Source: a virus
Strand: one strand, 5' to 3'
Length of the DNA: 64,000 nt
IMG/VR virus record: IMGVR_UViG_3300047094_001064
Coordinates: 1-64,000 of that record
Numbering within the stretch: position 1 is the first letter of the stretch; every line of letters starts with the position of its first letter. The translations under genes and the position numbers were made by a program. The notes beneath the pieces were generated by a model, which saw only the letters and a program-made list of their open reading frames with translations, had not been told where the DNA came from and made no database searches. Below are positions 15,182 to 23,144 of the stretch, piece after piece.

Positions 15182-15339
15182 GTGCTTTTTATAGATATCC
15201 AAGGATAGGTAAATGCCGTTACTAAATGAATTTGATTATATGTTATATTCCAGGCACATTCTATCCACTCTCTTTCATAATCATATTCCTGAAAATTGCC
15301 AGCATTATACTGAGGTTCGTTTTGTCTGTCTGTGTACAT
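15178..15339 (-). CDS. 53-residue acidic/aromatic mini-protein
   Basis: The frame from ATG 15339 to TGA 15178-15180 encodes MYTDRQNEPQYNAGNFQEYD, then EREWIECAWNITYNQIHLVT and a short end. It follows the previous stop by four bases and ends inside the -35 box of the nuclease promoter. Tyrosine, tryptophan and charged residues give a protein-like composition rather than a random frame, but no Shine-Dalgarno is clear and I recognise no family. Confidence 0.5.
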   Translation of the reverse strand: MYTDRQNEPQYNAGNFQEYDYEREWIECAWNITYNQIHLVTAFTYPWISIKST

Positions 15340-15343
15340 ACTA

Positions 15344-15589
15344 TTATTTAGACAATAGTTTCTTTATTTCTTCATACCAATAGATACCACTATCTCTTAA
15401 TTTTTCATTCGAAGTACGTAGTTTTTCCATACGTCTTTTAAAATAGGCCAGTTGAGTACGATTTAATAAATCTTTATTCTCAACATAATTAATAATATGG
15501 TCTATATCAGGACAAGTAAAGTCAGGTATCTTTGGTGCTTTTTTCTTTAAAGTTTTTAAATTAGGTTTTCTTTGTTTTCTACCAACCAC
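15344..15589 (-). CDS. 81-residue basic protein, unknown
   Basis: The start is a GTG at 15589 with a good TAGGAG six to seven bases upstream; no ATG serves. The product is basic at the N-terminus (VGRKQRKPNLKTLKKK), has PDFTCPDIDHIINYVENKDL in the middle and a charged C-terminal helix (RRMEKLRTSNEKLRDSGIYW). It overlaps the stop of the membrane mini-gene upstream by 11 bases. The 'YVE...LLNRTQLAYFKRRMEKL' helix suggests a protein- or nucleic-acid-binding helical bundle. Function unknown. Confidence 0.55.
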   Translation of the reverse strand: MVGRKQRKPNLKTLKKKAPKIPDFTCPDIDHIINYVENKDLLNRTQLAYFKRRMEKLRTSNEKLRDSGIYWYEEIKKLLSK

Positions 15590-15746
15590 GTTTTCTCCTA
15601 CCTTTTAACGCTAACAGTTTAAGTTTTTTTAATTGTTTTAGTCTTTTTAAATAGCGTTTTGTTTGACAAAAGATAGAGATGTAAATATATCCTAAACCAG
15701 CAATGATACTGGCAAGTATGATTAATCCTACGTATAGATGGTTCAT
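15579..15746 (-). CDS. 55-residue membrane protein with basic tail
   Basis: ATG at 15746 to TAG at 15579-15581. The N-terminus is one hydrophobic helix (LYVGLIILASIIAGLGYIYI) and the C-terminal half is strongly basic (KRYLKRLKQLKKLKLLALKG then RRKRGW). This topology, a single helix with a cationic cytoplasmic tail, is common for small phage membrane effectors. The ribosome site AAAGGG is buried in a predicted hairpin (15751-15772), so translation may be controlled. Confidence 0.5.
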   Translation of the reverse strand: MNHLYVGLIILASIIAGLGYIYISIFCQTKRYLKRLKQLKKLKLLALKGRRKRGW

Positions 15747-15750
15747 TTAT

Positions 15751-15791
15751 ACCCTTTGTTGTGTCAAAGGGTGCCTAGCTTCCTAGGCACC
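15751..15791 (-). promoter_or_regulatory. Two overlapping hairpins, one masking a ribosome site
   Basis: Hairpin one: GGTGCCTAG (15770-15778) pairs with CTAGGCACC (15783-15791), nine pairs with a four-base loop. Hairpin two: ACCCTTTG (15751-15758) pairs with CAAAGGGT (15765-15772), eight pairs with a six-base loop. They share 15770-15772. In the leftward transcript hairpin one forms first; hairpin two contains the AAAGGG ribosome site of the 55-residue membrane gene. The first could be a terminator for the acidic gene upstream, though its U tract is poor. Confidence 0.5.
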
Positions 15792-15808
15792 TGAAATATA
15801 GATTGTTA

Positions 15809-15964
15809 TTATTCTTCGTCTGTTTCGTCTATTTCTTCTTCTTCTTCATACGAAACACTTATCTTATCTTCTAAGTCGTATAATAAGTCGTCAATTTCAG
15901 ATTGCTTTTCTTTTATAGATTCAATGATATCTTCAGGAGTTACTATTTTCTTTTTTTTAGCCAT
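15809..15964 (-). CDS. 51-residue acidic protein
   Basis: I place the start at the ATG at 15964, which has GGAG six bases upstream; the longer open frame upstream of it runs across the promoter boxes and is not needed. The product starts MAKKKKIVTPEDIIESIKEK and ends in an acidic tail (EEEEEIDETDEE), with a helical middle (SEIDDLLYDLEDKI). It leads the leftward accessory operon behind a late box 26 bases upstream. Function unknown. Confidence 0.55.
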   Translation of the reverse strand: MAKKKKIVTPEDIIESIKEKQSEIDDLLYDLEDKISVSYEEEEEIDETDEE

Positions 15965-15989
15965 AAAACTCCTATGTTGTTGGCAATAG

Positions 15990-15997
15990 TATTTATA
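15990..15997 (-). promoter_or_regulatory. Late promoter box, leftward (accessory operon)
   Basis: The minus strand reads TATAAATA, 25-26 bases upstream of the acidic-protein ATG. It overlaps the rightward box at 15994-16001, making a palindromic TATTTATAAATA. Confidence 0.65.
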
Positions 15998-16001
15998 AAT
16001 A
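15994..16001 (+). promoter_or_regulatory. Late promoter box, rightward (fibre pair A)
   Basis: TATAAATA, 25 bases upstream of the ATG at 16027. It shares four bases with the leftward box at 15990-15997, so only one polymerase can bind at a time. Confidence 0.65.
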
Positions 16002-16026
16002 GTAGTGCTCAAATTAAAAAAGAAAT

Positions 16027-16692
16027 ATGGCATATAATCGTAGTCTTATAAAAATTAGCCCTAAAACATTTCCTGATCAATTTAGAAGTTCAGTAAATAG
16101 AGAAACGGGTAAAATACTAGACGAATTAGTTTTAATAGATTCAAGTAAATTATCTACTACAAATTTAAATTCATCAATTGATAATAAATTATCTGTAGTA
16201 GGAGTGGCTTCAACAATTATACCTACAACAACAGGTGTAAGTGATTTAGGAAGTTCAACTAAAAAATTCAGAGCTTTAAATTTAAGTTCTAATATTACTG
16301 CGGCAGGAACATTAAATACTTTTGGTACAGTAGAAATAAGTGGAAATACAATTCGCTCTACAGATACAACCTTATTAACTATAAATGATAATTTAACAGT
16401 TCAAGGCGCAGTGAATGCAACATCAGTTGTATCGTCAGGTTCAGTATCAGGAACAACAGGTGTTTTCAGTGGAGCAGTTTCAGGTACAAGTTTTACAGGA
16501 GCAGTTTCAGGTGCAGTTACAGGTAATGTAACAGGAAACGTATTAGGAAATTTAACAGGTAACGTAACAGGAAACGTACAAGGTAATTTAACAGGTAACG
16601 TAAATGCTACAACAGTAACAACATCAACGGCAATAGTAGGTGGTTCAAATATAAGATCATTTGCTGTGGCTATGGGTGTAGCACTATCATAA
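16027..16692 (+). CDS. Small repetitive fibre protein, pair A
   Basis: This 221-residue protein has an N-terminal lead (NRSLIKISPKTFPDQFRSSV), a 'TTTGVSDLGSSTKKFRALNL' segment common in phage fibre shafts, then low-complexity S/G/T/V strands. Residues about 166-192 are seven 'GN[VL]x' units. The C-terminus (RSFAVAMGVALS) resembles the end of the 25803-26477 product. Each small protein lies immediately upstream of one of two related giant fibre proteins, so the two sets look like a duplicated pair. Virion attachment or trimer shaft role is inferred. Confidence 0.6.
   Translation: MAYNRSLIKISPKTFPDQFRSSVNRETGKILDELVLIDSSKLSTTNLNSSIDNKLSVVGVASTIIPTTTGVSDLGSSTKKFRALNLSSNITAAGTLNTFGTVEISGNTIRSTDTTLLTINDNLTVQGAVNATSVVSSGSVSGTTGVFSGAVSGTSFTGAVSGAVTGNVTGNVLGNLTGNVTGNVQGNLTGNVNATTVTTSTAIVGGSNIRSFAVAMGVALS
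16522..16602 (+). repeat. Seven tandem 12-bp repeats coding GN[V/L]x
   Basis: Successive units of the form GGTAACGTAACA, with synonymous and conservative changes, encode GNVT GNVL GNLT GNVT GNVQ GNLT GNV. The unit length keeps the frame. Regular short-repeat beta turns are typical of fibre shafts, and the array can change copy number by slippage. Confidence 0.75.
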
Positions 16693-16701
16693 ATAATCAC
16701 A

Positions 16702-19700
16702 ATGGCTAAAACATTAGTAAAACAATATTCATTTACAAAAGGCGCAGTAGGAGTAGGAACAGTAAAAATTCCTGGTATCGTATCTCTAAATTCACTACTA
16801 TTAATTACTAACGTTACACGAAATATTATACTTTATAATTTTGCGGACTCTGCATTTACTGGAACTACAGTTACATATAGTAGAACAAATACTGATCCTT
16901 TTACAACTACATTAGATAACACAGATGGAATTACAACAATAACTTTACAAGTAGATACAACTGCACAAAACAATAATGATGTAATTCAAGTTTTTATAGA
17001 TAAGCCAGAAACTATTGTAAGACCTTGGGAAATGGGTACAGATGCATTTGAACGTACTCGTACAGCAAATCCTAAGTCAATGATTGACGCTGACTTTGAA
17101 TATGGATTACAACCTACTAAATGGCAGACAATAGATTTATTAAGAGGTTATCCAAGTATATACGAATTACCTGGAACAGACTTAGCAGTATCTTCAGTAA
17201 CAACTGATGCATCAGTTCCTACCTCAGGAGTAGGAGCAAGTTTAATTACAATTAACTCAGTTGGTAATCACGGATTTACAGTAGGAACACCAGTCTTAGT
17301 TAAAGGATATGCAAATACAATTTTAGGATTTAGTAGAGCAGAAGGTACATTTTTCATTAATTCTGTTCCAACAGGAAACAGTTTTACATATTACGCTAAA
17401 GCAAAAGTTGGTACAACATTCAATGAAGTTTTATCAACTACATATACACAAGTTAGGAGAGGTGGTTTATATACTGGTGCTACAATTGGAGTTCCCACAT
17501 TCACATATAGTAACGTTACATCTCCTTCTACAATTACAGTTACTTTTGCTACTGCTCACGGATTAGTTCCAGGAACAAGTCTTACAGTAACACAATCAAG
17601 TGACAATGGATCTAATAATCATACTTTAGCTTCTGGACCATTTTTTGTAGAAACAGTTCCTTCCACAACTACTATAACATATACTGCACGTGCAGCTGGA
17701 ACTATTACAGGAGTAATATCAGGAGCAGTTTATACTCGACCAGATTGTTTTTATATTCATAGACCTTTTGATGGTGGAGTTCAATTAGGTACTGGCGGTC
17801 CTCAACACGGAGCACAAGCTATTCGTCAAAGTAAAAAATATGTACGTTATCAATCAGGTAAAGCAATTAATTATAATACAGGTGCTCTTTTTGCTCCTGT
17901 TTATGATATTAGATCATTAACATCTACAGGAACAATTGTTGGTAGTACAGTAACATTAACAACTGATGACACAGATCACGGTTGTCAAGTTGGAGCACAA
18001 ATATCAATATCTGGAGTTACTACAAGTGGTTATAATGGAACATATATTGTTTCAGCAATAACTGATGAAAGAACATTAACTTTTTCAGCTACACAAACAT
18101 TAGGTGCAACGACAGCAGTTATTGGAAGTCCTTGTACTATGTCCGTATTAAATTGGCATGGTTCTACAGTTCGTGCAGGAACTTTTGATGATCAAAACGG
18201 AATGTTTTGGCAATATGATGGTCAACAAATGGCGTTAGGTAGAAGATCGTCAACATTTCAATTATCAGGTGTAGTAAGTGTTAACAGTGATTCAAATGCA
18301 GTTACAGGATCAAATACAAGATTTACTCAACAATTAGCAAATGGACAACGTATAGTAATAAGAGGTATGACACACGTTGTTGCAAATATTATTAGTGATA
18401 CTTCAATGACAGTTACTCCTGACTATCGAGGAGCCGTTAATGCTGTTGGTGTTAAAATATGTAAAACTATAGATTATATTATACCTCAAAATGAATGGAA
18501 TATGGATCGTTGCGATGGTACAAATGGTCCTTTCAATCCAAGTGGATATCTTTTAAAACCAGATAAAATGCAAATGATAGGTATGCAATGGACTTGGTAT
18601 GGTGCAGGATTTATAGATTATATGTTAAGAGGTCCAGAAGGTAAATATATTTTTGTACACCGTATAAAAAATTCAAATGTAAATACTGAAGCTTATATGA
18701 GAACAGGAAACATGCCTGTTCGTTATGAAGTTATAAATGAAGCTGCAGAATCAGAATTATCTAGTGCAATTAATAGTTCAGTAACAACTTTACCAATAAA
18801 CGATACAACTTATTTTCCTACTACTGGAACAGTATATATTGACAATGAAATTATTAGATACACAGGAAAGAGTACATCTACAGGACCTGGAAATTTAACA
18901 GGTTGTACAAGAGCAACAAATTTATCATTATTTACTGCTGGTAGTTTACGTTCTTTTACAGCTGAAGCTGCTGCTTCTCATAATATAAATGCTGGAGTTA
19001 TTTTAATAAGTCAAACTGCAACACCAATTATTAGTCATTGGGGTTCTGCTATGATGTCTGATGGTGGATTTGATGAAGATAGAGGATATATTTTTAACTA
19101 TCAATCTACAAACACAAGTATTAGCACAAGAAAAACATCAGCTTTTGCTATTAGATTAGCACCTACAGTATCTAATGCAATCACAGGAGATTTAGGAGTA
19201 AGAGAATTATTAAATAGAGCTCAATTATTACTTCAAGGTATTGAGGTTACAGCAGGAGGTAGTACGAATTTAAACTCAGCTCTTGTAATTGAAGGAGTTT
19301 TAAATCCACAAAATTATCCAACAAACCCTGCTTTAATTACTTGGAACACTTTAAACTCAGCAGCTTTTGGAGGACAACCTAGTTTTGCACAAATTGCTAC
19401 AGGAGCAAGCGTTACATTTAATAATACATTTTCATTATCTACTACTACTTCAGGAGCAGCGGTAGGTGCAACTACCATACCAGTAGCAAATACAACAGGA
19501 TTACAAATAGGTGATGATATTATTTCAACTTCTGTAACGAATGCTTTTGCTGGAAATACTCGTATTACAGCAATAAATGCTGGTACAAGTGTTGTGATTA
19601 GTGCTCCACTTATTACAGCTTTAACGGCTAGTGCCAATGTTACTTTTTTCCGTAATACTTATGCAGTACCAGGAGAAACTATTTTTTCATTTATTGCAGG

Positions 19701-19878
19701 ACAATCTAGTAGAGACGCTTTAGATTTAGTGAACTTAAAAGAATTAACAAATACACCAATTGGTGGTAGAGGAACATTTCCAAATGGACCTGATGTCTTG
19801 TTTATAAATTTATATTTAACTCAAGGATCTCCAATTTTAGGTAACGTTATTCTTCGTTGGGGTGAGGCTCAAGCGTAA
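16702..19878 (+). CDS. Large fibre/structural protein, pair A (1058 residues)
   Basis: This 1058-residue protein is rich in T, S, G, N and V and lacks catalytic motifs. It is homologous to the 1822-residue product at 26479-31947: both contain ETIVRPWEMGTDAFERTR-like, MIDADFEYGLQPTKWQ, HRPFDGGVQLGTGGPQHG, RRSSTFQLSG, GYIFNYQST-like, RELLNRAQLLLQGIE and finish FPNGPDVL...LRWGEAQA. A module at about residues 690-715 (LPINDTTYFPTTGTVYIDNE) recurs in both. No chaperone or peptidase signature is visible. A host-binding or baseplate-periphery role is inferred from position. The last 42 bases overlap a convergent mini-gene. Confidence 0.65.
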   Translation: MAKTLVKQYSFTKGAVGVGTVKIPGIVSLNSLLLITNVTRNIILYNFADSAFTGTTVTYSRTNTDPFTTTLDNTDGITTITLQVDTTAQNNNDVIQVFIDKPETIVRPWEMGTDAFERTRTANPKSMIDADFEYGLQPTKWQTIDLLRGYPSIYELPGTDLAVSSVTTDASVPTSGVGASLITINSVGNHGFTVGTPVLVKGYANTILGFSRAEGTFFINSVPTGNSFTYYAKAKVGTTFNEVLSTTYTQVRRGGLYTGATIGVPTFTYSNVTSPSTITVTFATAHGLVPGTSLTVTQSSDNGSNNHTLASGPFFVETVPSTTTITYTARAAGTITGVISGAVYTRPDCFYIHRPFDGGVQLGTGGPQHGAQAIRQSKKYVRYQSGKAINYNTGALFAPVYDIRSLTSTGTIVGSTVTLTTDDTDHGCQVGAQISISGVTTSGYNGTYIVSAITDERTLTFSATQTLGATTAVIGSPCTMSVLNWHGSTVRAGTFDDQNGMFWQYDGQQMALGRRSSTFQLSGVVSVNSDSNAVTGSNTRFTQQLANGQRIVIRGMTHVVANIISDTSMTVTPDYRGAVNAVGVKICKTIDYIIPQNEWNMDRCDGTNGPFNPSGYLLKPDKMQMIGMQWTWYGAGFIDYMLRGPEGKYIFVHRIKNSNVNTEAYMRTGNMPVRYEVINEAAESELSSAINSSVTTLPINDTTYFPTTGTVYIDNEIIRYTGKSTSTGPGNLTGCTRATNLSLFTAGSLRSFTAEAAASHNINAGVILISQTATPIISHWGSAMMSDGGFDEDRGYIFNYQSTNTSISTRKTSAFAIRLAPTVSNAITGDLGVRELLNRAQLLLQGIEVTAGGSTNLNSALVIEGVLNPQNYPTNPALITWNTLNSAAFGGQPSFAQIATGASVTFNNTFSLSTTTSGAAVGATTIPVANTTGLQIGDDIISTSVTNAFAGNTRITAINAGTSVVISAPLITALTASANVTFFRNTYAVPGETIFSFIAGQSSRDALDLVNLKELTNTPIGGRGTFPNGPDVLFINLYLTQGSPILGNVILRWGEAQA

Positions 19879-20022
19879 TTCGTCCACTTCTTTACACCAA
19901 TCAGTAATTTCATCTTCAGCCATAACGTTAGAAAAACCACTATATCTTACTAAAAATATTTTTTTACCCCACGCATTTAAACCCATATGTTCTAATTCGT
20001 GTTTTACAACAGATGTTTTCAC
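19837..20022 (-). CDS. 61-residue HExxH mini-protein (metallopeptidase-like)
   Basis: The best start is GTG at 20022, which overlaps the upstream TGA as GTGA; an ATG further up (20040) would add six residues. The product reads KTSVVKHELEHMGLNAWGKK, then FLVRYSGFSNVMAEDEITDW and a polar tail. HELEH is a complete HExxH zinc-peptidase motif, and E/D residues that could be a third ligand follow at AEDE. The protein is far shorter than known metallopeptidases, so it may be a remnant or a zinc-binding regulator. It overlaps the end of the large fibre gene tail to tail. Confidence 0.4.
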   Translation of the reverse strand: MKTSVVKHELEHMGLNAWGKKIFLVRYSGFSNVMAEDEITDWCKEVDELRLSLTPTKNNVT

Positions 20023-20150
20023 AGGCAACCTATTATACAAGCAGCTTCAGCATACTTTACAATATATTTTGCACCTACGTAAAATAAAATATATGAACCA
20101 GTTACAATAGAACCAGCTAATAGTAGAGATTTAACATCATTTTTAGTCAT
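20019..20150 (-). CDS. 43-residue membrane mini-protein
   Basis: The longer open frame begins at 20315, but the compact start at ATG 20150 gives MTKNDVKSLLLAGSIVTGSY followed by ILFYVGAKYIVKYAEAACII, a single long hydrophobic helix with a cysteine near the end. It is coupled to the HELEH gene by a GTGA overlap. No Shine-Dalgarno is evident. Unknown function. Confidence 0.4.
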   Translation of the reverse strand: MTKNDVKSLLLAGSIVTGSYILFYVGAKYIVKYAEAACIIGCL

Positions 20151-20265
20151 TTTTTTATTTTTGTTGTTAATATACATATAATATACACTGTATTTTTCAT
20201 TAAAACAAGGGTTAAATTGGTATTTTTTAAAGAAATATGTCAATAAAATCAATGACTTATCTATT

Positions 20266-20427
20266 ATGATTAAAAAAATCAAACTAAATAGTAAATATAT
20301 GATTGATTTTGACAAAATTGATGATTTATCATTTATGATTGATGATATTGATTCGAAAAAACGAAAAAAGGTAAAAAATTATGGCAAAAAAAGTAAAAGG
20401 AAATACAAATTCCTCAAAAAAAGATAG
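20266..20427 (+). CDS. Possible 53-residue lysine-rich protein
   Basis: A frame from ATG 20266 to TAG 20425-20427 encodes an N-terminal half with repeated I/D/F pattern (MIDFDKIDDLSFMIDDID) and a basic C-terminal half (KKRKKVKNYGKKSKRKY). It overlaps the next, better supported basic gene by 47 bases in another frame, and the lysine-rich part may simply be the shadow of that A-rich DNA. Weak support only. Confidence 0.25.
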   Translation: MIKKIKLNSKYMIDFDKIDDLSFMIDDIDSKKRKKVKNYGKKSKRKYKFLKKR

Positions 20428-20530
20428 TACACCTAAAAAAACAAGTATAGGTCGTGGGCACTTCAGTACAAAAACATTAAACAAACATAAAAAAAGAAGT
20501 TTAAAACCTTATAGAGGTCAAGGTAGATAA
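20381..20530 (+). CDS. 49-residue basic protein before PAAR gene
   Basis: ATG at 20381 to TAA at 20528-20530, which overlaps the PAAR ATG as TAATG. The product starts MAKKVKGNTNSSKKDSTPKK and ends RSLKPYRGQGR. I recall a short basic protein with a closing 'YRGQGR' in this position in other marine T4-like phages, which supports a real gene. It may be a minor baseplate or DNA-binding protein; no function is assignable. Confidence 0.55.
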   Translation: MAKKVKGNTNSSKKDSTPKKTSIGRGHFSTKTLNKHKKRSLKPYRGQGR

Positions 20531-20829
20531 TGCCAGCAGTTTGCAGACAAGGAGATACTCTTACTACTGGACATTCTTGTTCAAGTACAACAACTTTAGA
20601 CGTACCAAGTCAAGGTACAGTAAGAGCCAACGGAATATTAATTGCAAGAGTTGATGACGTAACAGTTTCTCATTCTGCCCCTCCCGCACCTCCTTGTCCC
20701 AATCACGTTAGATTTGTTAATATGGGCTCTTCTACAGTTAGTGTTGTAGGTAAATTTATTGCAAGAATAGGTGACTCAACAGATTCAGGCGAAATGATTA
20801 CAGGTTCTGCTAATGTCTTTGCTGGGTAA
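20530..20829 (+). CDS. PAAR spike-tip protein (gp5.4-like)
   Basis: This 99-residue protein has the PAAR-type pattern: MPAVCRQGDTLTTGHSC at the start, VDDVTVSHSAP in the middle, CPNHVRFVN, and a final strand set VVGKFIARIGDSTDSG. C5, H15, C17, H48, C56 and H59 are candidate zinc ligands. PAAR proteins form the sharpened tip on the gp5 needle. T4 gene 5.4 has this role and lies between gp5 and gp6, consistent with gp25 and gp6 being the next genes here. Confidence 0.85.
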   Translation: MPAVCRQGDTLTTGHSCSSTTTLDVPSQGTVRANGILIARVDDVTVSHSAPPAPPCPNHVRFVNMGSSTVSVVGKFIARIGDSTDSGEMITGSANVFAG

Positions 20830-20831
20830 CG

Positions 20832-20839
20832 TATAAATA
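20832..20839 (+). promoter_or_regulatory. Late promoter box for gp25
   Basis: TATAAATA, with only seven bases before the gp25 ATG (20847) and no Shine-Dalgarno between. Transcription should start at or within two bases of the start codon. Confidence 0.6.
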
Positions 20840-20846
20840 TTGTAAT

Positions 20847-21281
20847 ATGCCAAATTACGATGCATCAAGTACAGTTTCCTTAAACAAAAGTAAACGAGCT
20901 ACTAGATTATATAAAGATTTAGATTTAGATTTCGGTCGTAATTTAGTAACAAATGATGTTAATAAATTGACTGATGTTGAAGCTGTTAAAAGAAGTGTTC
21001 GTAACTTAATTAACACATCACACTTTGAAAGACCTTTCCATCCAGAGATAGGTTCTAATGTTAGAGCGATGTTATTTGAACCAATGACGCCGTTAACTGC
21101 ATTGAATTTGCAAAGAAAGGTACAAGAAGTATTAATTAATTTTGAACCTAGAATAAGATTAGTTCAAATATTAGCAAGACCTGATTATGATAAAAATTCT
21201 TATGATTTAAGAATTATGTTTTATGTTGTAGGAACACAAGAACCGGTAGAAGTGCAAACATTTTTAGAAAGATTAAGATAA
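20847..21281 (+). CDS. 25: Baseplate wedge protein gp25
   Basis: This 144-residue protein has the gp25 fold signature: DLDLDFGRNLVTNDVNKLTD, VEAVKRSVRNLINTSHFERP, FHPEIGSNVRAMLFEP, and a C-terminal YDLRIMFYVVGTQEPV strand. The EPR-like core motif region reads NFEPRIRLVQILARPDYD. gp25 (related to lysozyme-like sheath-initiator proteins of other contractile systems) starts sheath assembly at the baseplate. Length and order before gp6 are as expected. Confidence 0.92.
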   Translation: MPNYDASSTVSLNKSKRATRLYKDLDLDFGRNLVTNDVNKLTDVEAVKRSVRNLINTSHFERPFHPEIGSNVRAMLFEPMTPLTALNLQRKVQEVLINFEPRIRLVQILARPDYDKNSYDLRIMFYVVGTQEPVEVQTFLERLR

Positions 21282-21282
21282 G

Positions 21283-23142
21283 ATGGCAAGTAATAAATTA
21301 GAAATATCAGATTTTGATTTTGACAGTATAAAAGCCAATTTAAAAACATTTTTACAAAGTCAATCAGAATTCCAAGATTATAATTTTGAAGGTTCTGGAT
21401 TTTCAATTCTTTTAGATACACTTGCTTACAATACACACTACCTAGGTTTTAATGCTAATATGTTAGCTAATGAAATGTACTTAGATAGTGCTGACATTAG
21501 AAAAAATATTGTGTCATTAGCAAAGATGTTAGGTTACACACCAACTTCAGTAAGAACACCTATTGCAAATATTAATATAGCTGTCAATGATGGAACAGGT
21601 AATTCAATTACTATGACAAAAGGAACTACATTTACATCTACTGTAGATGGTATTGGATATCAATTTATAACAAATTCGGATATAACAATTACTCCTATCA
21701 ATGGAGTTTATAATTTTTCAAACGTATCAATATATGAAGGCACTCCTGTTTCATTTAGATATGTGGTAGATACAAATGACCCAGATCAAAAATTTGTAAT
21801 ACCAAGTTCTTTAGCTGATACATCAACACTTGTTGTTAAAGTACAAAATAGTTCAGTTGATACAACTACATTTACATATTCATTAGCTAATGGATTACAA
21901 AACGTTTCAAATTTAACAAAAGCATATTTTTTACAAGAGGCAGAAGATGGTAAATTTGAAGTTTATTTTGGTGATGGAATAATAGGTACATCTTTAATAG
22001 ATGGTAACATAGTCATCTTAGAATATATCGTTACAAATGCTACAGGAGCCAATGGAGCAGCTACATTTTCTGCAACTTCTACTATAAGTGGATTTAGTAA
22101 TTTAACTATAACAGTAAATTCAGTTGCACAAGGTGGAACTTCTGCCGAAAGTAAAGAGTCAATTCGTTTCAATGCTCCTTTAAATTATGCAGCACAAAAT
22201 AGAGCAGTAACTACAACTGATTATGAAACAATTGTTAAATCAATTTATCCAAATGCTCAATCTGTAAGTGCTTGGGGTGGAGAAGATGAAGAAAATCCTG
22301 TTTATGGTACAGTTAAAATTGCAATTAAACCATTGTCTGGTTCATCATTAACATCGGCTACTAAAGCAAGTATTGTTACTCAATTAAAAAAATATAATGT
22401 TGCGTCTGTTAGACCTGTAATTGTTGATCCCGAAACTACTACAATATTATTAACGTCATATGTTAAATATGATCAAAAGTCAACTACTAAAACAGCTGAA
22501 AATTTAAAAACAGATATAGTATCATCATTAACAAATTATAATAATAGTACTTTACAAAAATTTGACAGTATTTTTAGATATTCAAAAATATTAAGATTGA
22601 TAGATGATGCTGATACGAGTATTGTATCAAATATTACTACATTAAAAATAAGAAAAACATTTACACCCATATTAGAATCTTCAACTAGATACGATATTTA
22701 CTTTAGAAACCCAGCATATAATCCAGTTGAAGGATATAATGCTTTAAATGGTGGTATTTTAGAATCAAGTGGTTTTAAAATATATGGAGATAGTACAAAT
22801 GTTTATTTTTTAGATGATGATGGTTTAGGAAATGTAAGAAGATACAGATTGACAGGTTCAGTAAAAATTTATAATGCAACACCACAGGGTACGATTAATT
22901 ATTTAACAGGTCAAATTACTTTAAATTCATTAAACGTATCAGATGTTGAGGATATTAGAGGAGAACTATCTACAGCTATTGAATTAACTATTAAGCCAAA
23001 TTCTAATGACATAGTTCCAGTAAGAGATCAAATTATTAATATTGATATTTCAAATTCTACAATCATTGTTGACCCAGATACTTTTTTAGGAGGTTCAGCT
23101 GATGCAGGTATAGGTTATACAACAACACCTAGTAACAATTAA
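21283..23142 (+). CDS. 6: Baseplate wedge protein gp6
   Basis: This 619-residue protein shows the gp6/J-like pattern: an N-terminal KTFLQSQSEFQDYNFEGSGF, then ILLDTLAYNTHYLGFNANML, ANEMYLDSADIRKNIVSLAK and MLGYTPTSVRTP. Mid-protein FEVYFGDGIIG and NRAVTTTDYETIVKSIYPNA are the conserved baseplate_J features, with PEDE-type loops following. gp6 dimers form the continuous inner ring joining the wedges. Starts one base after gp25 stop and ends two bases before the next gene. Confidence 0.92.
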   Translation: MASNKLEISDFDFDSIKANLKTFLQSQSEFQDYNFEGSGFSILLDTLAYNTHYLGFNANMLANEMYLDSADIRKNIVSLAKMLGYTPTSVRTPIANINIAVNDGTGNSITMTKGTTFTSTVDGIGYQFITNSDITITPINGVYNFSNVSIYEGTPVSFRYVVDTNDPDQKFVIPSSLADTSTLVVKVQNSSVDTTTFTYSLANGLQNVSNLTKAYFLQEAEDGKFEVYFGDGIIGTSLIDGNIVILEYIVTNATGANGAATFSATSTISGFSNLTITVNSVAQGGTSAESKESIRFNAPLNYAAQNRAVTTTDYETIVKSIYPNAQSVSAWGGEDEENPVYGTVKIAIKPLSGSSLTSATKASIVTQLKKYNVASVRPVIVDPETTTILLTSYVKYDQKSTTKTAENLKTDIVSSLTNYNNSTLQKFDSIFRYSKILRLIDDADTSIVSNITTLKIRKTFTPILESSTRYDIYFRNPAYNPVEGYNALNGGILESSGFKIYGDSTNVYFLDDDGLGNVRRYRLTGSVKIYNATPQGTINYLTGQITLNSLNVSDVEDIRGELSTAIELTIKPNSNDIVPVRDQIINIDISNSTIIVDPDTFLGGSADAGIGYTTTPSNN

Positions 23143-23144
23143 CA

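Noticed and set aside
15965-16033. Longer N-terminus for the acidic 51-residue protein
   Set aside because: The extension crosses both late promoter boxes, whereas the ATG at 15964 has a proper ribosome site.
16401-16700. Proline/valine-rich minus-strand frame opposite the small fibre
   Set aside because: It is the antisense of the GN-repeat array; AT-rich threonine/valine codons leave long open antisense frames throughout the fibre genes.
20019-20315. 98-residue start for the 20-kb membrane gene
   Set aside because: The extra 55 residues upstream are low-complexity I/K/Y/N residues from AT-rich DNA; the ATG at 20150 gives a compact membrane protein.
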